48,399 bases of DNA, from the NCBI GenBank assembly GCA_900317905.1, contig ONIN01000013.1:1-48399 (forward strand), read 5' to 3'. The stretch is from an uncultured Eubacteriales bacterium. Lineage in GTDB: Bacteria > Bacillota > Clostridia > Oscillospirales > Oscillospiraceae. Positions 1-7,883 of the stretch are shown here, one piece after another. The translations under genes and the position numbers were made by a program. Positions within the stretch are counted from its first letter, which is position 1; every line of letters starts with the position of its first letter. The notes under the pieces were generated by a model. That model was not told where the DNA came from. It made no database searches and worked only from the letters and a program-made list of their open reading frames with translations.

Positions 1-528
1 GACAAGGGCCGCGGCTATGTGCCCGCGGACAAGAATAAGGGCGCGCAGCAGATCATCGGAACCATTCCGGTGGACTCCATCTACGCCCCGGTCCTGAAGG
101 TGAACTACACGGTGGAGAACACCCGTGTGGGAAACCAGACGGACTATGACAAGCTCACCATCGAGGTCTGGACCGACAAGACCACCACCGCGCGTGACGC
201 GCTGAGTCTCGGTGCCAAGATTCTCTGTGATCACTTCACGCTGTTCACCGATCTGTCCGACAGCATCGGCACCCGCAGCACCGTCGTCGAGCGGGAAGTC
301 CAGCAGACCGATTCCGTCCTGAAGATGACGATCGAAGAACTGGATCTCTCCGTGCGCAGCTTCAACTGCCTGAAGCGCGCCAATATCCACACCGTGGAAG
401 ATCTGACGACGAAGACCCAGGAAGAGATGATCAAGGTGCGCAACCTTGGCCGCAAGTCGCTGGAAGAGGTCGAGCACAAGCTCGCTACGATGGGTCTGTC
501 CCTCGCGAGTGACGACAGCCAGCAGTAA
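1..528 (+). CDS. rpoA: RNA polymerase alpha subunit, C-terminal part (5' end outside window)
   Basis: The frame is open from the first base, so the true start lies upstream. The visible 175 residues contain the end of the alpha N-terminal dimerisation domain (the VENTRVGxxTDYDKL motif) and then the complete C-terminal domain. The latter carries the helix-hairpin-helix motifs [13 protein letters not shown] and [12 protein letters not shown] that contact UP-element DNA and activators. It is followed 57 bases later by rplQ, the usual end of the ribosomal alpha operon. Family and context agree fully. Nothing odd is visible. Confidence 0.98.
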   Translation, partial: DKGRGYVPADKNKGAQQIIGTIPVDSIYAPVLKVNYTVENTRVGNQTDYDKLTIEVWTDKTTTARDALSLGAKILCDHFTLFTDLSDSIGTRSTVVEREVQQTDSVLKMTIEELDLSVRSFNCLKRANIHTVEDLTTKTQEEMIKVRNLGRKSLEEVEHKLATMGLSLASDDSQQ

Positions 529-585
529 TTGCCAGCAATTGCTTTTATGCAAAACCCCAACCGCTAACAAGGAGGAATAACCGAT

Positions 586-927
586 ATGCCCGGAACAAGG
601 AAACTCGGTAAGACCAGCGCGCAGCGCAAGGCGATGCTGCGTCAGCAGGTGACCGACCTGCTGGACAAGGGCCGCATGGAGACGACCCTGTATCGCGCCA
701 AAGAGATCGCGCCCATGACCGAGAAAATGATTACCCTTGGCAAGAAGGGTGGCCTGCCTGCATACCGTCAGGCTCTGGCCTACATCACCCGTGAGGATGT
801 TGCCAAGAAGCTGTTCGATACCGTCGCCCCCGGCTATGCCGAGCGCAACGGCGGCTACACCCGCATCACCCGCACCGGCCGCCGCAGAGGCGACGCTGCC
901 GAGACCGCGGTCATCGAGCTGGTGTAA
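586..927 (+). CDS. rplQ: Large ribosomal subunit protein bL17
   Basis: This 113-residue protein has the bL17 signature throughout: the start [18 protein letters not shown], a middle TTLYRAKE and the end [19 protein letters not shown]. It is a structural protein near the exit tunnel of the 50S subunit. Its length is normal for a Firmicute. The ATG at 586 is preceded by an AAGGAGGA ribosome site (569-576). It is cotranscribed with rpoA and is closed by a strong terminator at 949-979, which marks the end of the ribosomal operon. Confidence 0.98.
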   Translation: MPGTRKLGKTSAQRKAMLRQQVTDLLDKGRMETTLYRAKEIAPMTEKMITLGKKGGLPAYRQALAYITREDVAKKLFDTVAPGYAERNGGYTRITRTGRRRGDAAETAVIELV

Positions 928-948
928 TCGAATTCACACAAACAAAAA

Positions 949-979
949 TGCTCTATCCAGATCGGATAGAGCATTTTTT
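949..979 (+). terminator. Intrinsic terminator of the rpoA-rplQ operon
   Basis: There is a perfect 10-bp stem, TGCTCTATCC (949-958) against GGATAGAGCA (964-973), with a 5-base loop. It is followed by T6 (974-979) and preceded by an A-run, so it could also work on the other strand. Confidence 0.92.
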
Positions 980-1098
980 GTTGTTCAGTTTAGGATTCGG
1001 ACTCGAGCGGCAAGAATCTGTCCGAATCCGGCCGTAATCCCGGAGTTGCTTTCCCTCATCGAAAAACGCAGATTTGTGCATCTTTTTGTCTGAAATAC

Positions 1099-1127
1099 TT
1101 GAATTATTTGAAGAAATAGACTAGAAT
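1099..1127 (+). promoter_or_regulatory. Sigma-A-like promoter for the E2-fold/acyl-CoA ligase pair
   Basis: TTGAAT (1099-1104) and TAGAAT (1122-1127) are separated by 17 bases in a locally AT-rich stretch. The predicted transcription start is near 1134, about 50 bases before the ATG at 1186. Confidence 0.65.
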
Positions 1128-1185
1128 AGCATAGCTTTAATATTTTTCTAATTTTTTGAGCAGGAATCTGAGAGGAGAACGCGAC

Positions 1186-2076
1186 ATGGCGGAAAAGCGC
1201 AAACGCAGATTTGGCGACCGACGGGATGGCTGGTGGGTGCGGGACGTATCCGGCCTGACCACCATCATGATGCACCTGATGCCCAAACGCACCCAGGCGG
1301 AGGTCTATGTAAATGAGAAGATCGATGCCACTGAGCTGGTGAAATACATCGAGCAGAAAAATCTCCAGCACCCGGACTACCGGACCACCCTGTTCCACTG
1401 CTTCATCGTGGCCATCGCGAGAATGATCCACGAGCGTCCGAAGATGAACCGCTTTATTCAGGGCCGCCGGATGTACGAGCGGTTTGACATCAGCCTCAGC
1501 TTTGTGGCCAAGCGGAGATTCTCCGACCACGCCGAGGAGGCGCTGATGTTCTTCACCCCGAAGGAGGAGGACACCCTGGACACCCTCAGCTGGAAGATCG
1601 CCGGCGAGGTGAAGGAGACCAAGAAGAGCGAGCACTCTACCGGCGGCATTGACGCCACCGTGGACGCCTTTGCCAAGATCCCGCGGCTGCTTCTGATGTT
1701 CGTCATCAAGATCATCCGCTGCCTGGACTTCTGGGGCGTGAACCCCAAGGCCCTCACCGACGGCGACACCAACTATTCCACCGTGCTGCTGACGAATCTG
1801 GGCAGCATCAAGGGCCCTGCGGTGTACCACCATCTGAACGACTACGGCACCAACAGCATTGTGGTGGCCATCGGCACCCTCCACAAGGAGGAAATGGTCA
1901 TGCCCGACGGCCACAAGGAGATCCGCGACGTGGTGGACATCGGCTGCACCCTGGACGAGCGCATCGCCGACGGCTTCTACTTCGTCCGCAGCCTGAAGCT
2001 GGTCAAGCACATCTTCGCCCACCCGGAACTGCTGGATCAGCCCATCGGCGAGCCCAGCGGATTCGACTTTAAATAA
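1186..2076 (+). CDS. 2-oxoacid dehydrogenase E2 / CAT-fold protein lacking the catalytic His
   Basis: This 296-residue protein resembles the C-terminal catalytic domain of dihydrolipoamide acyltransferases. It shows the segments for subunit-interface strands (TNLGSIKGPAVYHHLNDYG) and a degenerate form of the end motif. No lipoyl or subunit-binding domain is present. In active E2 and CAT enzymes the end motif is HxxxDG; here the same place reads DERIADG (about residues 257-263), so the catalytic His is replaced by Glu while Asp-Gly remains. I chose the ATG at 1186 because GAGAGGAGAAC lies directly upstream; an in-frame TTG at 1156 has no ribosome site. The gene is 22 bases from an acyl-CoA ligase and probably cotranscribed with it. 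It may be an acyl-binding or non-canonical acyltransferase; the exact function is unknown. Confidence 0.75.
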   Translation: MAEKRKRRFGDRRDGWWVRDVSGLTTIMMHLMPKRTQAEVYVNEKIDATELVKYIEQKNLQHPDYRTTLFHCFIVAIARMIHERPKMNRFIQGRRMYERFDISLSFVAKRRFSDHAEEALMFFTPKEEDTLDTLSWKIAGEVKETKKSEHSTGGIDATVDAFAKIPRLLLMFVIKIIRCLDFWGVNPKALTDGDTNYSTVLLTNLGSIKGPAVYHHLNDYGTNSIVVAIGTLHKEEMVMPDGHKEIRDVVDIGCTLDERIADGFYFVRSLKLVKHIFAHPELLDQPIGEPSGFDFK

Positions 2077-2098
2077 GAGAAAAAAGAAGGATAAATCA

Positions 2099-3832
2099 AT
2101 GGAAACCATTACCGCCAAAACGCCCTGGGAGCCGAATATGGGCGACCTGCCCATGCATCTGGACTACTTCGAGGGCTCCATGTATGATAAAGTGGCCGAA
2201 ATCGCGAAGCAGTACCCCACTAACGTCGCCTTTGACTTCATGGGCAAGAGCACGACCTATAAAACCATGATGCAGGAGATCGACCGCTGCGCCAAATCCC
2301 TGCGCACCATCGGCGTCCGGGAGGGGGACAAGGTCACCATCGCCATGCCCAACTGCCCCCAGGCCATCTATATGTTCTATGCCGTGAACCGGGTGGGCGC
2401 CATCGCCAACATGATCCATCCGCTGTCGGCGGAGAAGGAGATCGAGTTCTATCTCAACGAGTCCGAGTCCGTCACGGCCATCACGCTGGATCAGTTCTAC
2501 CACAAGTTCGAGCGCATCCGCGCCAACACCAAGGTGGTGAACATCATCATCGCCAGCATCAAGGATGCCCTCTCCAGACCCATCAAGGCGGGCTATATGC
2601 TCACTGAGGGCAGAAAGATCAAGAAGATCCCCAAGGACGCGCCCGTGATCCGCTGGAAGGAGTTCCTGAATCTCGGCAAGGCCTGCTTCTACCAGTATGC
2701 CGTGGCGCGCAAGAGCGAGGATCCCGCCGTGATCCTCTATTCCGGCGGCACCACCGGCACCACCAAGGGCATCGTGCTCACCAACAAGAACTTCAACGCT
2801 CTGGGCCAGCAGGTGGTGGCGGCGAACCCCATCTTCCGCCCCGGCGACAAGATGCTGGCTGCCATGCCGCTGTTCCACGGCTTCGGTCTGGGCGTTTGCG
2901 TCCACACCATGCTCAGCCAGGGCGGCCGCTGCATTCTGATCCCCAGATTCACCGCCGAGACCTACGCCAAGCAGATCACCAAGTACAAATGCAACTTCAT
3001 CGCCGGCGTGCCCACGCTGTATGAGGCGCTGCTCCGGCTGGACAGCATGGAGAAGGCCGATCTCAGCTGCCTGAAGGGCGTGTTCTCCGGCGGCGACAGC
3101 CTCTCCGTGGAGCTGAAAAAGAAGTTCGACAAGTTCCTCTACGACCACCACGCCACCATCCAGGTTCGGGAGGGCTACGGCACCACTGAGACCGTCACCG
3201 CCTGCTGCCTGACTCCGGCGCACATGTTCAAGGAGGGGAGCATCGGCCTTCCGTTCCCGGATACCTACATCAAGATCGTCAAGCCCGGCACCGACGAGGA
3301 ACTGCCCTACGGTGAGGAGGGCGAGATCCTGCTCTCCGGCCCCACGATGATGAAGGAGTACATGAACCACCCCGAGGAGACCGCTCAGACCCTCCGACAC
3401 CACGCCGACGGCCTCACCTGGGTCTACACCGGCGATCTGGGCATCATGGACAATGAGGGCTTCATCTTCTTCCGCGGCCGCGCCAAGCGGATGATCATCT
3501 CCTCCGGCTACAACGTCTATCCCGGCCAGCTGGAGAACATCCTGGACGCTCACCCCGCCGTGCAGATGAGCTGCGTCATCGGTGTGCCGGATCCCTACAA
3601 GATGCAGAAGGTCAAAGCCTTCGTGAAGCTGGCCGCCGGCTTTGAGCCCACGGAGGAGACCAAGAAGATGATCATGGACTACTGCCGCGAGCACATCGCC
3701 AAGTACGCCATGCCCTATGACATCGACTTCAAGGAGGACATGCCCAAGACCCTGGTGGGCAAGGTGGCATACCGTGTCCTGGAGGAAGAGGAGCTGGCGA
3801 AAATCAAAGCCGAAGAGGCAGTCGCCCAGTAA
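2099..3832 (+). CDS. AMP-forming acyl-CoA ligase (long-chain fatty acid CoA ligase type)
   Basis: This 577-residue member of the ANL superfamily would activate a carboxylic acid with ATP to an acyl-adenylate and then an acyl-CoA. Visible motifs are the P-loop-like YSGGTTGTTKG (214-224), GYGTTET (about 358), YTGDLG (about 446), the hinge region after FFRGRAKRMIISSG, and the C-terminal catalytic Lys in KTLVGKVAYR (about K555). No signal peptide or membrane segment is seen, so it should be cytoplasmic. The ribosome site AGAAGG lies about 8 bases before the ATG. Its substrate cannot be read from sequence. The upstream partner is the E2-fold protein, suggesting an acyl-activation and acyl-handling pair. 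Confidence 0.88.
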   Translation: METITAKTPWEPNMGDLPMHLDYFEGSMYDKVAEIAKQYPTNVAFDFMGKSTTYKTMMQEIDRCAKSLRTIGVREGDKVTIAMPNCPQAIYMFYAVNRVGAIANMIHPLSAEKEIEFYLNESESVTAITLDQFYHKFERIRANTKVVNIIIASIKDALSRPIKAGYMLTEGRKIKKIPKDAPVIRWKEFLNLGKACFYQYAVARKSEDPAVILYSGGTTGTTKGIVLTNKNFNALGQQVVAANPIFRPGDKMLAAMPLFHGFGLGVCVHTMLSQGGRCILIPRFTAETYAKQITKYKCNFIAGVPTLYEALLRLDSMEKADLSCLKGVFSGGDSLSVELKKKFDKFLYDHHATIQVREGYGTTETVTACCLTPAHMFKEGSIGLPFPDTYIKIVKPGTDEELPYGEEGEILLSGPTMMKEYMNHPEETAQTLRHHADGLTWVYTGDLGIMDNEGFIFFRGRAKRMIISSGYNVYPGQLENILDAHPAVQMSCVIGVPDPYKMQKVKAFVKLAAGFEPTEETKKMIMDYCREHIAKYAMPYDIDFKEDMPKTLVGKVAYRVLEEEELAKIKAEEAVAQ

Positions 3833-3850
3833 TCAAAAAAGTAAAAACAG

Positions 3851-3930
3851 TTGCTGCCGCCGGGTAGCGAATCTGCCGGAACTCATGTCGTTAGGCCTTT
3901 GAAGACATGAGTCCCGGCACATTTTTTGGG
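3851..3930 (+). promoter_or_regulatory. Candidate guanidine riboswitch (class IV / mepA-like) with terminator platform
   Basis: A long hairpin lies between the ligase and the SMR exporter: TGCCGG (3874-3879) plus ACTCATGTC (3881-3889) pair with GACATGAGT (3904-3912) plus CCGGCA (3914-3919), with one 1x1 mismatch and a 14-base loop. T6 (3922-3927) follows, and GGGAGG of the ribosome site comes directly after it. A terminator ending this close to a start codon suggests a transcriptional ON switch. The 5' flank GCCGCCGGGTAGCG (3856-3869) contains GCC units that could pair with the loop's AGGC as a pseudoknot. The downstream gene encodes a guanidinium-type exporter, which fits. The class assignment rests on gene context and on my memory of the mepA motif, not on a covariance search. 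Confidence 0.5.
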
Positions 3931-3940
3931 AGGAATATCA

Positions 3941-4255
3941 ATGGAATGGATCATGCTGTTGCTGGCCGGAATTTTTGAGATCACCTGGGCGGTGGCCATG
4001 AAGTACTCCGAGGGGTTCACGAAGCTGCTGCCCAGCGTTGTCACGGCGGTGGGGTATCTTGCCAGTGCGGTCTTTCTGGCGCTGGCGCTGAAAAAACTGC
4101 CTCTGGGCACCGCCTACGCCATGTGGACGGGCTTCGGCATCGTCGGCACCACCATCCTCGGGATCGTGCTGTTCAAAGAGGGACTCAGCCTGCCGCAGAT
4201 CGGCTGCGTCGCGCTGATCGCCGCGGGCATAGTGGGACTGAAGCTGCTTGCGTGA
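3941..4255 (+). CDS. gdx: SMR-family exporter of the Gdx/SugE guanidinium subtype
   Basis: This 104-residue protein has four predicted membrane helices. Helix 1 holds the essential Glu (LLLAGIFEITWAVAMKYSEGFT). The segments WAVAMKYSEGFT and PLGTAYAMWTGFGIVGTTILG are typical of the Gdx (formerly SugE) branch, which exports guanidinium in exchange for protons, rather than the EmrE polyaromatic branch. I chose the ATG at 3941, 5 bases after GGGAGGAAT. An in-frame TTG at 3926 lies inside the terminator T-tract and is unlikely to be used. The gene is alone behind its own switch-like leader and is followed by a promoter for the TetR gene. Confidence 0.88.
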   Translation: MEWIMLLLAGIFEITWAVAMKYSEGFTKLLPSVVTAVGYLASAVFLALALKKLPLGTAYAMWTGFGIVGTTILGIVLFKEGLSLPQIGCVALIAAGIVGLKLLA

Positions 4256-4266
4256 CATTTCGTGGA

Positions 4267-4312
4267 TTGACAGCAATCTGGAAATTAGCTATACTGTCTC
4301 ATAGATAAGACA
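4267..4312 (+). promoter_or_regulatory. Sigma-A promoter of the TetR gene with operator-like repeat
   Basis: TTGACA (4267-4272) and TATACT (4290-4295) are separated by exactly 17 bases. The start-site region contains the inverted repeat TGTCT (4295-4299) / AGACA (4308-4312), placed where a repressor would block initiation. This suggests autoregulation by the TetR protein. Confidence 0.7.
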
Positions 4313-4337
4313 CCATGTTCGACGGGAGGCGCATGCC

Positions 4338-4949
4338 ATGGCAGGAGCCAATACCGATCTCCAGAGCCAGATTGCCGACGCTGCGGTGCGGTGCTTTCGC
4401 AATCTGGGCTATGAAAACGTATCCGTAAACGACATCTGCAAGGAGGCGGGCGTCGCGCGTTCCTCCTTCTATCGCGTGTTTTCCAGCAAAAAAGACGTGA
4501 TCAGCTACCTCTTCGAGCACACGGACAAAAACCAGATCGTCAGCGTGGAGGAGCTGCTCGCGGCGGAGAATGACTTCGACCGGATGTGGATCATCGGCGA
4601 CCGCTACATCAGTCTCTCCAAGGAGCTGGGCGTGGAGTTCAACGCCGCCATGATGAGCATGACCGCCGCCGGTGAGATTGATCTCCTGTCACTGGGCCAC
4701 AGCGTGGACAGCTGGTTCATCCGTCTGACCCGAAACTGCCAGAAAACCGGCATCATCCGCAGCATGGAGCCGCCGGAGCTGCTGGGACCGCTGTTCGTGG
4801 ATCTGACCTATCAGATGATCTACACCTGGTGCAGCAAAAAGGGGAATTTCCCCCTCCGCGCCAGGGCCAGACAGGTGACGGAGATGCTGGCGGACGTGGC
4901 GCCGGAATACCGCTGGAGCCCGGAGCAGCTGGCGAACGCGGATAAGTGA
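4338..4949 (+). CDS. TetR/AcrR-family transcriptional regulator
   Basis: This 203-residue regulator has an N-terminal TetR helix-turn-helix at about residues 10-55 (AAVRCFRNLGYENVSVNDICKEAGVARSSFYRVFSSKKDV). The C-terminal ligand domain has no recognisable family signature. The ATG at 4338 follows GGGAGGCGC. An inverted repeat in its own promoter suggests self-repression. It sits between the SMR exporter and the molybdoenzyme operon, so either, or the upstream ligase pair, could be a target. The inducer is unknown. Confidence 0.88.
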   Translation: MAGANTDLQSQIADAAVRCFRNLGYENVSVNDICKEAGVARSSFYRVFSSKKDVISYLFEHTDKNQIVSVEELLAAENDFDRMWIIGDRYISLSKELGVEFNAAMMSMTAAGEIDLLSLGHSVDSWFIRLTRNCQKTGIIRSMEPPELLGPLFVDLTYQMIYTWCSKKGNFPLRARARQVTEMLADVAPEYRWSPEQLANADK

Positions 4950-4972
4950 ACATTCGAAAATCGGACATAATC

Positions 4973-5012
4973 ACCGGAACTGTCTCATGGTTAGAGACGG
5001 CTCCGGTTTTTT
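4973..5012 (+). terminator. Intrinsic terminator after the TetR gene
   Basis: ACCGGA (4973-4978) pairs with TCCGGT (5002-5007), with a further inner stem CTGTCTC/GAGACGG around an ATGGTTA loop. The T-run extends to 5012. Confidence 0.85.
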
Positions 5013-5069
5013 CATCGTTGAAGATGAAACGGAATTTTTGTGACCTTTTTAGAATCGGTTTTCCCGGCC

Positions 5070-5098
5070 TTGACGCCGGTTTTTGCGCTTTATAAAAT
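5070..5098 (+). promoter_or_regulatory. Promoter of redox operon 1
   Basis: TTGACG (5070-5075) and TAAAAT (5093-5098) are separated by 17 bases. The expected start near 5105 leaves a leader of only about 30 bases, with AAGGAGGG before the ATG. No riboswitch-like structure fits in this leader, unlike redox operon 2. Confidence 0.65.
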
Positions 5099-5133
5099 GA
5101 AGTTACACATTTGACAATTAAGGAGGGAACCGC

Positions 5134-7443
5134 ATGAGCGAATGGAAGAAAACCTGGTGCAATCTCTGCGCCGTGACCTGCGGACTGGAGATGGAGGTGG
5201 AGGACAACAAGATCATCAACGTCCGCCCCGACCCCAGCAGCCCGCGTTCCAACGGCTACTGCTGCCGCAAGGGCAGAAGCGCCAGACACTTCGTGGAAAA
5301 CCGCGACCGTCTGCTGTATCCGAAAAAGCGGGTGGGCGACCACTATGAGCGCATCAGCTGGGAGCAGGCCTACAAGGAGATCGCCGAGAAGGCCCGTGCC
5401 ATCATCGACCAGTACGGCCCCCGCTCCACGGCCTTCCTGGGCGGCGGCACCTATTCCATCACCACCCCGGCTGCTACCATGAAGCCGCTGATGTACGCCA
5501 TCGGCACCCAGTACTTCTTCAACCCCGTGGGCGTGGAGTTCATGGGTGACTGGTGGAGCCACGGCCGCATGTTCGGCTATCAGTTCCACTTCCTAGAGCC
5601 CGACGAGGAGAACAACGAGGTCATCGTTTACTGGGGCTCCAACGCCTACGTCTCCCACCAGATGCCCAACGCCAAGCGCACCATCCGCACCTTCTCCCAG
5701 GATCCGGACAAGATGGTGATCGTGGTGGATCCGCGGCTTTCGGAGACCGCCCGTATGGCGGATCTGCACATCATGCCGCGCATCGGTTCCGACTCCCTGT
5801 TCCTCCGTGCGCTGATCGCGCTGATCCTGGAAAAGGGCTGGCAGAACCAGGAGTATATCAACAAATACGTCAAAGACTTTGCCATGGTGCTGCCCTGGTT
5901 CAAGAGCTTTGACATCGACGCTGCCCTGGAGGTCTGCGAGGTCTCCAGAGAGACGGCGGAGAAGTTCGCCCGAATCCTAACCACGAAAAAGTGGGGCTGC
6001 CACCGGGACCTCGGCATCTTCTTCGGACGCCACTCCACCACCAGCAGCTATCTAGCCATCATGCTGGCCGTCCTCTGCGGTCAGGTGCTGGTGAAGGGCG
6101 GCGGCGTGATGCCGGAGCGCGTGCTCTATCTCGACAGCGTCGACGAGCACGACCCGAAAAACTGGCGCACCCCGGTGACCAACCGCTTCGCCGTTGCCAA
6201 CGCCTTCCCCGAGGGCTGCTTCCCGGATGAGGTGCTGGGAGACAACGAGGACCGCATCCGCATCGCCTTCAGCGCCCTGACGAACCCGGCCCGCAGCTAC
6301 CCCGACTCCCAGCGGATGGAGGAAGCCCTTCGGAAGCTGGATCTGTTCGTGGCGGTGGACTGCGTGGAGACCGAGACCACCATGATCGCGGACTATGTAC
6401 TGCCCAGCATGAGCGCCTACGAGGCCGACGGCGACTTCGACATGTTCACGCTGAATTACCCCGAGGTGGTTTGGGGCTGCCGCAGAAGGATCATTGAGCC
6501 CTTCGGCGAGGCCAAGGACGACGCCACCATCTTCGCGGAGCTGACCCAGGCCATGGGCTATCTCCCGGAGCTGCCCAAGAGCCTCTATGACGCGGCGGAA
6601 GAGGCCGTCCGCACCGGCGACCGGGTCAAATATTTCCTCAAGGTCGTTGGGTGGATCGCCAAGGGCAAGATGAAGTATTTCGACCAGGCGGCGACGGTCA
6701 TCTGCCTCACCCTGGGCAAGGCCATGGGCAGCGGCGGCCGCGCCATGAACTGGGCGGTGCTGATGACCAGCCCTGTGTTCAAGAGCGCCATCCCCACCGT
6801 GAAAGTCGATACGAAAAAGTACCCGATCCTCTCCAAGCTCCCGAAGTTCAAGGATTGGTGCATCGCGGACGCGGCCTTTGACGCGGTCATCGCCCACCCC
6901 GAGGGCGCCGTGATCGGCATGGCCGACGTGGAGCACATGATGGAAAAGCACGTGGTCCATAAGGATAAGAAAATCCACCTCTGGGCGCAGGAAGTGGAGG
7001 ACTACCTCTACGAGTTCATCACCCCCGAGGCCGAGCGCGAGGCGCTGGAATTCAAGGACGGCAACAACATGTTCCTGTCCTCCGGCAGACGCGACGAGGG
7101 CGGTGTGAACAACGCCATGCGCAACCCCGGCGTGAACCGCTACCGCAACATGTACACCCTGTGGATGAACCCCGTGGACGCGGAGAACATGGGCATCGCT
7201 GACGGCGAGACCGTGAAGCTCTCCACCAACCGCGGCAGCATCGAGATCCCGGTGGAATACACCTGGCGGGCCGCACCGGGCTACTGTCTCATGCCCCACT
7301 ATTTCGGCCTGCACTATCAGGGCAAGATGCGCGGCATGCACGCCAACTATCTCACGGACAATACGGATCTTGACGCGCTCACCGGCAACTCCCATTGGCG
7401 CCAGACGCCCTGCCGGGTCGAGAAGCTGAAAGGGAGGGCGTAA
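5134..7443 (+). CDS. Mo/W-bis-MGD oxidoreductase, Ser-ligand type, paralogue 1
   Basis: This is a 769-residue cytoplasmic catalytic subunit of the DMSO reductase superfamily; no Tat signal is seen. The N-terminal [4Fe-4S] motif is C9-x2-C12-x3-C16 with a fourth Cys at 43/44. The molybdopterin-binding domains follow (VYWGSN at about 165; VVDPRLSETARMAD), and the C-terminal MGD domain carries the NRGSIEIPVEYT region. At the metal-ligand position, where formate dehydrogenase has Sec/Cys followed by His, this protein reads W140-W141-S142-H143. No in-frame TGA or nearby Cys could replace it. Formate dehydrogenase activity is therefore unlikely, and the substrate is unknown. It heads an operon with NuoE-like, NuoF-like and HydA-like subunits, so it probably exchanges electrons with NAD(P)H and perhaps ferredoxin. 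A close paralogue of the same layout lies at 24236. Confidence 0.88.
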   Translation: MSEWKKTWCNLCAVTCGLEMEVEDNKIINVRPDPSSPRSNGYCCRKGRSARHFVENRDRLLYPKKRVGDHYERISWEQAYKEIAEKARAIIDQYGPRSTAFLGGGTYSITTPAATMKPLMYAIGTQYFFNPVGVEFMGDWWSHGRMFGYQFHFLEPDEENNEVIVYWGSNAYVSHQMPNAKRTIRTFSQDPDKMVIVVDPRLSETARMADLHIMPRIGSDSLFLRALIALILEKGWQNQEYINKYVKDFAMVLPWFKSFDIDAALEVCEVSRETAEKFARILTTKKWGCHRDLGIFFGRHSTTSSYLAIMLAVLCGQVLVKGGGVMPERVLYLDSVDEHDPKNWRTPVTNRFAVANAFPEGCFPDEVLGDNEDRIRIAFSALTNPARSYPDSQRMEEALRKLDLFVAVDCVETETTMIADYVLPSMSAYEADGDFDMFTLNYPEVVWGCRRRIIEPFGEAKDDATIFAELTQAMGYLPELPKSLYDAAEEAVRTGDRVKYFLKVVGWIAKGKMKYFDQAATVICLTLGKAMGSGGRAMNWAVLMTSPVFKSAIPTVKVDTKKYPILSKLPKFKDWCIADAAFDAVIAHPEGAVIGMADVEHMMEKHVVHKDKKIHLWAQEVEDYLYEFITPEAEREALEFKDGNNMFLSSGRRDEGGVNNAMRNPGVNRYRNMYTLWMNPVDAENMGIADGETVKLSTNRGSIEIPVEYTWRAAPGYCLMPHYFGLHYQGKMRGMHANYLTDNTDLDALTGNSHWRQTPCRVEKLKGRA

Positions 7444-7445
7444 CC

Positions 7446-7883
7446 ATGGCAAATTATCAGAAGATCATCACCTCCGCGCTGGCTGACGGCGGTCTGCTGG
7501 ACGCCCTGCTCTCTCTGCAGAAGGCAGAGGGTTATGTGAGCGAGGAGGGTTTGAAGGCGCTGGCCGCCTACATCGGCGTGAGCGCGGCGGAGCTCTACGA
7601 TACCGCGAGCTTTTATTCCATGCTGCGGTTTGAAAAGCCCGCCAAAACCGAGATCCGCGTCTGCCGCGGCACGGCCTGCCACTCCGGCGGCAATGCAGAG
7701 CTGGTCAAGGCGCTGGAGAAGGCAACCGGCGTGAAGCTGGGCGAAAGCAATGAGAAGTATTCCCTCGGCTGGGTCGAGTGCCTCGGCCAGTGCCAGGCGG
7801 CGCCCAACCTGCTCATCAACGGCGAGTTGCACACCAACGTTGATCTGAACAAGATCCCGGAACTGCTGGGAGGTGCCAAATGA
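7446..7883 (+). CDS. NuoE/HydC/HylC-like [2Fe-2S] thioredoxin-fold subunit
   Basis: This 145-residue protein of the complex I 24-kDa family has the four cluster ligands in CRGTAC (C-x4-C) and CLGQC (C-x3-C). The N-terminal helical part runs LSLQKAEGYVSEEGLKALAAYIGV. It would relay electrons to or from the NuoF-like flavoprotein. The ATG at 7446 lies two bases after the oxidoreductase stop, and its own end overlaps the NuoF-like start (ATGA at 7880), so translation is coupled. Length and motifs are normal for the family. Confidence 0.92.
   Translation: MANYQKIITSALADGGLLDALLSLQKAEGYVSEEGLKALAAYIGVSAAELYDTASFYSMLRFEKPAKTEIRVCRGTACHSGGNAELVKALEKATGVKLGESNEKYSLGWVECLGQCQAAPNLLINGELHTNVDLNKIPELLGGAK

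Noticed and set aside
5134-5700. Possible selenocysteine in the bis-MGD enzymes
   Set aside because: No in-frame TGA occurs in either gene; the ligand position is a plain Ser codon in both.
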